DNA of 8,063 bases from Candidatus Elarobacter sp. (GTDB lineage Bacteria > Vulcanimicrobiota > Vulcanimicrobiia > Vulcanimicrobiales > Vulcanimicrobiaceae). Below the pieces are notes generated by a model that was given only the letters and a program-made list of their open reading frames with translations, was not told the DNA's origin and did no database searches. Both the position numbers and the translations under genes were made by a program. The stretch is taken from the NCBI GenBank assembly GCA_030150085.1, contig JASLGJ010000225.1, positions 1-8,063 on the forward strand. The letters run 5' to 3'. Shown piece by piece: positions 1-6,123 of this stretch. The number at the start of each line of letters is the position of its first letter. The stretch's first letter is position 1.

Positions 1-963
1 GTGCGCTTCGGGCGCGCCGACGGCAGCGCGTTCGAGCTCGCCGCGCAGACCGTGGTCGACGCGACCGACGACGGTGACGTGGCCGCGATGGCGGGCGCGC
101 GCTACGACGTCGGCCGGCAGGACACGGGCCTGGACGAGCGCATGCAGCCGGTGACGCTGATGTTCACCGTGCGCGGCGTCGACTGGAGCCGCCTGGCGAG
201 CACGTACGACAAGGCGCGCTACGGCCGCGGCGGCACCAGCGAGCGGCGCGCCTGGGGCTATGCCGCGCTGATGCGCGAGTACCGCCCGCTCTCGCCCGAG
301 GTCTACGTGCGCGACCTGAACCTGGGGCGCGAGCCGGACGGCGAGGTGACGCTCAACGCGGTCGACGTGCTGGGCGTCGACGGCCGCTCCGACGCGGAGA
401 TCGCGCGGGCGCGCGCGATCAGCGAACGCGAGTCGCCGCACCTGGTGGCCTGGCTGCGCGAGCACCTGCCCGGCTTCGCGGCGGCGACCGTCGGGCGCTA
501 CGCGCAGGCGGTGTACGTGCGCGAGACGCGCCACTTCGCGGGCGTCGAGCGGCTCACGGCGGGCGACGTCTGGGACGGCAAGATTCCCGACGACACGATC
601 GGGCTCTCGTCGTACCCGCTCGATCTGCACCCGGTCACCGCGCGCGAGCGCGCCGCCTACGCGCCGGTACGCCACGTCTACGGCATCCCGTTCGGCGCGC
701 TCGTCCCGCGCGCTCTGGCCAACCTGCTGCTGGCCTCGCCGGCGATCAGCGCGACCCACATCGCGGCCGGCAGCGCGCGCGTGATCCCGACCACGATCGA
801 GGAAGGCGAAGCGGCCGGAGTGGCCGCCGCGCTGGCCCAGCGCGAGCGCACCACCGTCGCCGCCCTGGCGCGCGGCGCGGACGGCATCGCCGACGTGCGC
901 GAGGAGCTGCGCCGCGGCGGCGCGATCCTGAGCTGGGGAGCCACCGGCCGCAGCTCCGGCTAG
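1..963 (+). CDS. FAD-dependent oxidoreductase, C-terminal part (5' truncated by window)
   Basis: This is the C-terminal 320 residues of a flavoprotein resembling the FAD_oxidored (PF12831-like) family. These enzymes bind FAD through an N-terminal Rossmann fold; the substrate of this one cannot be read from sequence. The segment VVDATDDGD (18-26) matches the strand in which these proteins carry a 'DAT.xGD' signature, followed by the usual AG.xYxVGRQ. Near the C-terminus, the stretch from Y227 to S246 (YGIPFGALVPRALANLLLAS) and the GSARVIPT...GEAAGVAAA run (257-277) match the FAD-contacting end of the family. The GxGxxG dinucleotide-binding motif is absent, so the frame must continue upstream of base 1 and the GTG at base 1 is probably internal. 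The stop is TAG at 961-963. A 112-base gap separates it from the RiPP operon, so membership in that pathway is possible but not supported. Confidence 0.85.
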   Translation: MRFGRADGSAFELAAQTVVDATDDGDVAAMAGARYDVGRQDTGLDERMQPVTLMFTVRGVDWSRLASTYDKARYGRGGTSERRAWGYAALMREYRPLSPEVYVRDLNLGREPDGEVTLNAVDVLGVDGRSDAEIARARAISERESPHLVAWLREHLPGFAAATVGRYAQAVYVRETRHFAGVERLTAGDVWDGKIPDDTIGLSSYPLDLHPVTARERAAYAPVRHVYGIPFGALVPRALANLLLASPAISATHIAAGSARVIPTTIEEGEAAGVAAALAQRERTTVAALARGADGIADVREELRRGGAILSWGATGRSSG

Positions 964-1075
964 GGTTCGCTCGCATTTTCCGGGCGAGTACCAATGAGCG
1001 AGCCAAATCGGCAAATCGCACGGCACATCGACCACAGGACCGGCTTCCGGTAAGGCCAAGGCCTGCCCGAGGCAG
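964..1075 (+). promoter_or_regulatory. Intergenic region, probable promoter/operator of the RiPP operon
   Basis: This is the only sizeable gap upstream of the four-gene set and is visibly richer in A/T than the flanking genes. It contains an imperfect tandem pair, CAAATCGG (1004-1011) and CAAATCGC (1012-1019), which could be an operator half-site pair. It also contains a short inverted repeat, CTCGC (970-974) with GCGAG (984-988), and the small inverted repeat AGGCC-AA-GGCCT (1053-1064) just before the start codon. I see no convincing -35/-10 pair and no stem followed by a T-run that would end the upstream gene. The promoter role is inferred from position only. Confidence 0.3.
1004..1019. repeat. 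8-bp tandem direct repeat CAAATCGG/CAAATCGC
   Basis: Two adjacent copies differ only in the last base. They lie about 57 bases before the first gene of the RiPP operon. The spacing is suggestive of a regulator site, but a pair this short can arise by chance. Confidence 0.35.
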
Positions 1076-2020
1076 ATGGTTACGGATAGAGCGGCCGACG
1101 AACCGACCCGGCGTCACGACCGACGCTTCACCCGCTTTGGGCGAAGCGAGCTCGACGTCTGCCGGATCGGTATCGGCTGTGGTCTGGGGATCGACGGCGA
1201 CGATCTCGAGTGGGCGATCGACCAAGGCGTCAACCTCGTGTTCAGTTCGACCGACCTGCACGCGGTAGGCTATGCCCGGTCTTGGCCCGCGATCCGGAAC
1301 TACTGCCGCAGCGGCAGCAGCCGGCGGGAGCGCATCGTCCTCGCCGCCGCATCGTACGTCTGCGATGCCGACAAGCTCGGCGCGGTGATCGCCGATCACC
1401 TGCTGGCTTGGGAGCTGGACCACGTGGACCTCTTCGTCTGGGGCTGGGTCGGGGCGAACGACTGCGCGCGCGAACTGCTCTCCGCCACGCGCGAAGCCCT
1501 CTGCTCGCCCATGTCGAACGAGCACATCCGGGCCCGCTTCGGTATCGCCGCGCAGGTTCGCGACGAGCTCCACCAGCGCGGCTACGCGCGCTATCTCGGT
1601 GTATCGACGCACGACCGGGCGGTGGCGGCTCAGCTCGCCGGCTGCGACGACCTGGACATGCTGATGCTGCGCTACAACGTTGCCCACCGCGGTGCGGAGC
1701 ACGAGGTCTTTCCGCACCTCCCCGCGGCCCGGCCCGGGATCGTCGGGTTCAACACCCTGCACGACGGGGCCGGTCTGATTGCGAGCCAGACCGGTGCGAG
1801 CGCGGCCGGTGCGAGTACGGCCTACGAGCCGACCGCGTCCGATCTCTACCGGTTTTCGCTCGACCGGCCGGAGATCGACGTCGTGCTGGCCGGGCCGCGC
1901 AACCGAACGCACATCGAACAGGCGCTGCGAGCACTCGACATGCCCGCCCATGACGCCGCGATGACGCGCTACCTGCGCGACCTCGGCGCACGCCACGCGC
2001 AGGCCGAAAACACCCCGTGA
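1076..2020 (+). CDS. Aldo/keto reductase-fold protein with degenerate catalytic tetrad
   Basis: This 314-residue protein has the usual length of the aldo/keto reductase (AKR) TIM-barrel family. Family-like stretches are FGRSELDVCRIGIG (21-34), AIDQGVN (47-53), ELDHVDLFVW (113-122), ARYLGVSTHD (171-180), LMLRYNVAHRGAEHEVFPHL (196-215) and VLAGPRNRTHIEQAL (270-284). The last corresponds to the NADP(H)-binding segment. By eye, the four usual catalytic positions are not kept. The 'DTAxxY' strand reads FSSTDL (56-61), the 'TK' strand reads LAAASY (89-94), and the 'LH' strand reads VWGW (121-124). It may therefore be a non-canonical reductase, a repurposed cofactor-binding protein or a scaffold. 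The ATG at 1076 is the only start in frame nearby. Its ribosome site is poor (GAGG at 1069-1072 is only 3 bases away; AAGG at 1058-1061 is 14 away). The stop overlaps the dehydratase start (GTGA, 2017-2020), which implies translational coupling and a shared pathway. Confidence 0.8.
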   Translation: MVTDRAADEPTRRHDRRFTRFGRSELDVCRIGIGCGLGIDGDDLEWAIDQGVNLVFSSTDLHAVGYARSWPAIRNYCRSGSSRRERIVLAAASYVCDADKLGAVIADHLLAWELDHVDLFVWGWVGANDCARELLSATREALCSPMSNEHIRARFGIAAQVRDELHQRGYARYLGVSTHDRAVAAQLAGCDDLDMLMLRYNVAHRGAEHEVFPHLPAARPGIVGFNTLHDGAGLIASQTGASAAGASTAYEPTASDLYRFSLDRPEIDVVLAGPRNRTHIEQALRALDMPAHDAAMTRYLRDLGARHAQAENTP

Positions 2021-5000
2021 CGGCCCGGCCCCAACCGCTCCTGCGCCTTCTGCCCGGCGCGCTGCTGCGCACGCCGGCCCTGCCCTCCGCGCTGGCCTGC
2101 GAGCTGTTCGGCGCCCCCGATGCGCTCGCCGCCCTGCACGCCATGCTGAGAGCGCGGCCGGAACTGATCGATATCATCCGCACCGCCTCGTCGTCGCTCG
2201 CGTCCGCGCTGCAAGCGTGGAGCGCGGCCGAACTGGACCGCCGCCTGCGCGTCGGCCGAGTGGGGCTGGCCTACGCCCTTCGTTCGGCAACCCGGGCGAC
2301 GCCGCTCGGGGCGTGCGCGACCGTCAGCCCGGTCTGCGAAACCCGAGCCGACGGAGCGGTCGCCATCGACGAACGCGTCACGCTGCGCGTTCGACCGGAC
2401 TATCGCTGGCTGTCCGCCGTGCTCGACGAGCTCGCCCTGCGACCGGAAATCCTGGAGCGCGCCCGGGTCTTCGATTCCGGGCAGGCCCGCGAGAGCGCGG
2501 GCAAGCTGTGGATCGCCGACTTCTCGCAAGCCTACGTGGGCGAATCCGAACCCGGCCGGCGCCCGAACCCGCTCCCGCAGGTGCGCTCGATGCGCACCAC
2601 GTCCGCCGTGCGCGCGGTGAGGGCCGCGCTGGACGAAGGCCCCACGGTCGGCGAGCTCGCCGAACGCCTCCGCGCACAGCTCGGCGTGACGCACGAGCAG
2701 GCCTGCGAGTTCATCGCCGAGCTCGTTCGCGTGGGGCTGCTCGTGTCCGAATTGCGCATCGGACCGCTCGGCGAGACGGCCCATGAAGCGCTGGCGGTCT
2801 TGGAGCGGGTTTCGCCGGACGACGCGACGGCTCTCCGCGGGCTGGTCGAGGAGCTCGGCCGTCTGGTCGCGCTCGACGAGAGCTTCGCACGGCGGTACGG
2901 CGAGGCCGAGGAGCGCGCGGCGGCACTGGCGGGCCAGGAGCACTACCTGCAAGTCGACGCGCTGCGCCCGGCCCCGGTGAGCGTTCCGGCGTCCTGGCTG
3001 GACGCGATCGCCGGTGCCGGGGAAATGCTGGCTCGCATCGCCGTGCCTTCGCCGCTGCCCGCCGCGCTCGCGGCGGCGTTCGCCCACCAGTACAACACGA
3101 ACCGGGAAGTGCCGCTGCTCGACGTGCTCGACGAGTTCGAGGGCTTCGCCTTCGACGCGGTCGTTCGCGAGTCGCAGGGCGCCGGCGCGACCGCGCGCGA
3201 CCGCCTGCTGATGCGCTGGGCACTCGATGCGTTCGCGACGGGGACCCGCGCGCTCGAATTGGACGAAGAAACGTGCGCGGCCTTGGCGGCGGAGCTTCCC
3301 GAGCGCGCGTACGCCGACGGCTACGAAGCGATCTGCCAAGTCGGCACCGCCGCGGACGGAGGGTTCGCGATCGCCTGCGCGTTCCATCAGGGCGCATACC
3401 GCTCGCTAGGGCGGTTTCTGGAGTATTTCCCCGAGTTGCGGCAGCGGGTGGACGCGGGCCGCACGGCGTCCGGCGACGGCCTCGGATCGGTGACGGCCGA
3501 GGTGGTTTCGATCCCGTGGAGCCGGCGGGCGGGGAACGTCGCCACCCGGCCGCGGGTCGCGTCCTACACGATTCCCTGCGCGACGGCTCCGGGAGCGGAC
3601 GGCGCCGTCATTCCGCTCGACGACCTCCTCGTGCGCTCCGACGGCACGCGGATCTCGCTGCGCTCCAAACGGCTCGGGGCCGACGTCCGCGTGGTTCGAG
3701 CGCACGCCGTGAACCCGAACGCCGCGTCGCGGGTCGACGTCTTTCTCGACCTCGTCCAGCCGCAGTCCGTGCAGTACCTCGCCTTCGCGTGGGGGCCTCT
3801 CGCCTCCGAGCTGCCGTACCGCCCGCGCGTCTCGGTCGGCCGCGCGATCGTCTCGCCCGAGTCGTGGCGGGTGCCGGTGGACGCCGCCCGAGACCGCGGC
3901 GCCCTGCTGGCCTGGCGCGAGCTCTGGCGGGTGCCGGACCGGTTCGTCTTGGCCGATAACGACCACCGGCTGGTCTTGGACTGGCGCGACGAGGTCTTCG
4001 TCGACATGGTGATCGAGACGGCCCAGAAGTCTGCCCTCGAAGCGCTGACCTTCGAAGAGTACCCGTTCCAGCTCGGCGCCGAGGACGTGGCGGACTCCCT
4101 CGGCCGAACCTACTGCGCGGAGCTGGCGGTATCGTTCGCGACCGCGGAAGACCGTATGCCCGGCCCGGCGCCGCACCCGCCTGCCGCGGCCGCGGGCGCG
4201 GTGAAGACACCCGGCAGCGAATGGGTCAGTTTGGAGCTGTCCATGGGGCGCGCCAGGCAGGACGTGTTCCTGGCCGAGCACGCCTCGGCCCTCATCGCGG
4301 CCGCTGGGGAATGCGACCTGCTGCATTTCCTTCGCTACGCCGACCCTCGGCCGCACCTGCGGATGCGCTTTCGAAGCGCCGAGGAATCGCCCGCGATGCT
4401 CCAATCGATCGTCGCGACCCTACGGAACTTCGTCGCGCGCGGCCTCGTCACGAAGTTCGCCCTGACCACGTACGACCGCGAGATCGAGCGCTACGGCGGC
4501 GGCGCGTGTATCGACCACGCCGAGCGCATCTTCCACTTCGACAGCATCGCGGTGCTCGGCCGCCCCGCGCAGGCCGCAGCGCCGTCCGAATCCACCGCCG
4601 TGCTGGCCGCCGCGGCGCTGTTCGTGACCGACCTCACCGGCGACTGCGAGCGCGCCACGAGCTGGCTGAAGCGCTCGCTCGCGCGCCGCAAGAAATTGAC
4701 GGCCGCCGAGTGGACCCGGATCAAGGGCGCCTACGAGATCTTCCAGCGCGAGCTCGCGCACCCGGATGCCGCGCGCGCGGGCCTCGGGGAAGCAGCGGCC
4801 GCCTTGCGCGCCGCGGCCGAGCCGAGCTCGCTCGACGGCATCGTCGGCGCGCTCGTGCACATGCACTGCAACCGGGTGGGCATCGACCCGAGCGACGAGC
4901 TCAACTTGTTGGCGTGCATCTTGCCGGTTTTCGAGCAGCACTTGTACAGGAACGCGGCACGCCGCACGACAGATGACGGCCGGGGCAGTCGAGAGCACCT

Positions 5001-5043
5001 CGGGCCGCGGGACCCAGCCCCTCACCGCTCTCACCGACCCTAG
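2017..5043 (+). CDS. Full-length LanB-type lantibiotic dehydratase
   Basis: This 1008-residue protein is close to NisB (about 990) in length and has both class I dehydratase parts. Such enzymes use glutamyl-tRNA to glutamylate Ser/Thr of a precursor peptide, then eliminate glutamate to leave dehydroalanine or dehydrobutyrine, in the cytoplasm. The glutamylation domain (about 1-710) opens with LLRTPALP (16-23) and holds R89-x3-R93-x-T95-P96-x-G98, matching in spacing the NisB Arg83/Arg87/Thr89 region. A Pro/Ala-rich linker (about 714-735) leads to the SpaB_C-like elimination domain starting at WVSLEL (736). That domain contains RYADPRPHLRMRF with H780, R782 and R784, YDREIERYGG with E822 and R825, and HMHCNR with H948. 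These correspond to NisB elimination residues around Arg784/786, Glu823/Arg826 and His961. All recognisable catalytic motifs are present, so it looks active. The GTG start overlaps the upstream stop by 4 bases. About 25 low-complexity residues follow the domain end. NisB equivalences were made from memory. Confidence 0.95.
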   Translation: MTARPQPLLRLLPGALLRTPALPSALACELFGAPDALAALHAMLRARPELIDIIRTASSSLASALQAWSAAELDRRLRVGRVGLAYALRSATRATPLGACATVSPVCETRADGAVAIDERVTLRVRPDYRWLSAVLDELALRPEILERARVFDSGQARESAGKLWIADFSQAYVGESEPGRRPNPLPQVRSMRTTSAVRAVRAALDEGPTVGELAERLRAQLGVTHEQACEFIAELVRVGLLVSELRIGPLGETAHEALAVLERVSPDDATALRGLVEELGRLVALDESFARRYGEAEERAAALAGQEHYLQVDALRPAPVSVPASWLDAIAGAGEMLARIAVPSPLPAALAAAFAHQYNTNREVPLLDVLDEFEGFAFDAVVRESQGAGATARDRLLMRWALDAFATGTRALELDEETCAALAAELPERAYADGYEAICQVGTAADGGFAIACAFHQGAYRSLGRFLEYFPELRQRVDAGRTASGDGLGSVTAEVVSIPWSRRAGNVATRPRVASYTIPCATAPGADGAVIPLDDLLVRSDGTRISLRSKRLGADVRVVRAHAVNPNAASRVDVFLDLVQPQSVQYLAFAWGPLASELPYRPRVSVGRAIVSPESWRVPVDAARDRGALLAWRELWRVPDRFVLADNDHRLVLDWRDEVFVDMVIETAQKSALEALTFEEYPFQLGAEDVADSLGRTYCAELAVSFATAEDRMPGPAPHPPAAAAGAVKTPGSEWVSLELSMGRARQDVFLAEHASALIAAAGECDLLHFLRYADPRPHLRMRFRSAEESPAMLQSIVATLRNFVARGLVTKFALTTYDREIERYGGGACIDHAERIFHFDSIAVLGRPAQAAAPSESTAVLAAAALFVTDLTGDCERATSWLKRSLARRKKLTAAEWTRIKGAYEIFQRELAHPDAARAGLGEAAAALRAAAEPSSLDGIVGALVHMHCNRVGIDPSDELNLLACILPVFEQHLYRNAARRTTDDGRGSREHLGPRDPAPHRSHRP

Positions 5044-5046
5044 GCC

Positions 5047-5052
5047 AAGGAG
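5047..5052 (+). promoter_or_regulatory. Strong Shine-Dalgarno site for the precursor peptide
   Basis: AAGGAG lies 8 bases before the ATG at 5061. It is the best ribosome binding site in the window, starting just 3 bases after the dehydratase stop. A strong site fits a precursor peptide, which must be made in excess over its modifying enzymes. It also supports the choice of this short frame as a real gene. Confidence 0.8.
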
Positions 5053-5060
5053 CCGCATCA

Positions 5061-5240
5061 ATGACGAAGACCTATCATGCGAATCCCCTTCTCCAAGCGA
5101 TCGACGTGACGTCGCATACCCCGGCGGCGAACTCCGCCGAGGGCACGCGATCCTTCACGGAGACCTCGACCATCACCGTCACCTGCACGGTCACCGTCAC
5201 GTACACGGTCGTAACGGACGCCGTGAAGCGCGGAAGATGA
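5061..5240 (+). CDS. RiPP precursor peptide with alternating-Thr core (59 aa)
   Basis: This small gene is the likely substrate of the dehydratase. The leader is roughly residues 1-30 (starts MTKTYHANPLLQAIDV). It lacks a clear FNLD box of class I leaders; the hydrophobic-acidic PLLQAIDV (9-16) could be the recognition element. The core is extraordinarily regular. Thr occupies every second position from 33 to 49, in TETSTITVTCTVTVTYTV (33-50), followed by VTDAVKRGR (51-59). This gives ten Thr and one Ser from residue 33 on, and only one Cys (42). Intervening residues are mainly Val/Ile, which suggests a beta-strand with all Thr on one face. Evidence for reality is the excellent AAGGAG site, position 17 bases after the dehydratase stop, a 10-base gap to the next gene, and the Thr-rich non-random composition. 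The leader/core boundary is not determined; there is no GG or other obvious processing motif. The basic tail KRGR may be kept or trimmed. I recognise no known lanthipeptide family. Confidence 0.85.
   Translation: MTKTYHANPLLQAIDVTSHTPAANSAEGTRSFTETSTITVTCTVTVTYTVVTDAVKRGR
5157..5210 (+). repeat. Three hexapeptide-coding units in the precursor core
   Basis: Units 5157-5174 (TETSTI), 5175-5192 (TVTCTV) and 5193-5210 (TVTYTV) are contiguous and in frame. Units 2 and 3 match at 16 of 18 bases. One difference is synonymous (ACC/ACG) and the other changes Cys to Tyr (TGC/TAC), so they look like a fairly recent tandem duplication. Unit 1 matches unit 2 at only 11 of 18 bases but keeps the Thr-x-Thr-x-Thr-x pattern. 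Confidence 0.8.
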
Positions 5241-5250
5241 CGCTTCGAGC

Positions 5251-6123
5251 GTGATCCGGTCGTCCGAGCTGTCGGTCGCGGTCGGTGACGGTGCGCGCTT
5301 GGCAGCGACACTGTCCGCTCCCGCACGGGCGGCTCGGGCGCCGGTCGTCCTCCTGGTCCCGGGCTCCGGACCGATCGACCGTAACGGCGCGCTACCCTGC
5401 GGCGGGCCGGCTCCCTATCTCGAACTCGCCCACGCGCTGGCCGCGCTCGGCATTGCGACGATCCGCTACGACAAGCGCGGAACCGGTGCGTCGACGAGCC
5501 CGGCCGAACGGATGCGTTTCGCCGATGCGGTCGCCGACGCCGCGGCATGGATCGATGCGGCGAGCGCGCACGCTCCCGCGGGGATGGCCGTGGTGGGCCA
5601 CAGCGAAGGGTCGCTGGTCGCGATGCTCGCAATCCGCCGGCGCCCGCGGAGCGTTTCGCGCTTCGTCTCGTTGTGCGGGCTCGGTAGACCGGCCGGCGCG
5701 GCTCTGGTGCGCCAAGTCGCCCGTGCCGCACCCGCCGAGCGCGACCGGTTCGAGCTGGCCTGCCAGGCCATCGCACGGGGCGAGCGCATTCACTGCGAGC
5801 CCGCCTTCGAGGCCGTGCTGCGGCCCGAGGTGCAGCCCTATCTGCGCGACTGGTTCGGCTTCGACCCAGCGTGCGAGATCGCCGCGCTCGACGTCCCCGC
5901 GCTCGTCGTCCACGGCGAAGCCGATGCTCAGGTCGAGCTCGAGGATGCCTACCGGCTGGGCGAAGCGTCCGGCACGCGACCGCTGATCGTGCCCAGGATG
6001 ACGCACATGCTGGCCACGGTGGACGAACGCGAGGCGCTCGCACCCGAGTTAGCGCTCGCCCTGGCCGGCTTCACGCGTAACGGCTACGACGGCGGGCGCA
6101 GCAGCGGGCGGACGCGCTCGTAG
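5251..6123 (+). CDS. Alpha/beta hydrolase of the RiPP operon (possible protease or esterase)
   Basis: This 290-residue cytoplasmic serine hydrolase shows no signal peptide. Visible motifs are the oxyanion-side LLVPGSGPIDRNG (34-46), the RYDKRGTGAS segment (72-81), the nucleophile elbow GHSEG (116-120, Ser118), HGEADAQV with the likely acid Asp225, and MTHML with His252. The GSGPxDRxG plus DKRG combination resembles EstD-like esterases and peptidase-like hydrolases. It starts 10 bases after the precursor stop, so it is probably co-transcribed with it. In that setting it could remove the leader, trim the tail, or act on the modified peptide, but the substrate cannot be told. The GTG at 5251 is chosen because no other start lies upstream in frame. 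Its ribosome site is weak (GGAAG, 14 bases away), so coupling to precursor translation is likely. The last 13 codons run antisense through the 3' end of the convergent peptidase gene and look like a read-through tail beyond the normal domain end. Confidence 0.88.
   Translation: MIRSSELSVAVGDGARLAATLSAPARAARAPVVLLVPGSGPIDRNGALPCGGPAPYLELAHALAALGIATIRYDKRGTGASTSPAERMRFADAVADAAAWIDAASAHAPAGMAVVGHSEGSLVAMLAIRRRPRSVSRFVSLCGLGRPAGAALVRQVARAAPAERDRFELACQAIARGERIHCEPAFEAVLRPEVQPYLRDWFGFDPACEIAALDVPALVVHGEADAQVELEDAYRLGEASGTRPLIVPRMTHMLATVDEREALAPELALALAGFTRNGYDGGRSSGRTRS

Noticed and set aside
1969..3387. Long minus-strand frame (472 codons) opposite the dehydratase, and a similar one at 3406-4404
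   Set aside because: Arg/Gly/Ala-rich low-complexity translations with no domain. They lie antisense to a well-supported LanB gene and are expected by chance in high-GC DNA.
5157..5210. Repeat considered as a CRISPR or regulatory iteron array
   Set aside because: The 18-bp units are contiguous without spacers, in frame, and inside a coding sequence. A coding duplication explains them.
5237..5254. ATG overlapping the precursor stop (ATGA) as a start for the hydrolase
   Set aside because: It is in another frame and stops after five codons. Only the GTG at 5251 opens the hydrolase frame.
5075..6043. Minus-strand frame containing a Val-Thr alternating stretch opposite the precursor
   Set aside because: The alternation is the complement of the plus-strand Thr/Val codons. 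The rest is Arg/Pro-rich, and the plus strand has the ribosome site and operon context.
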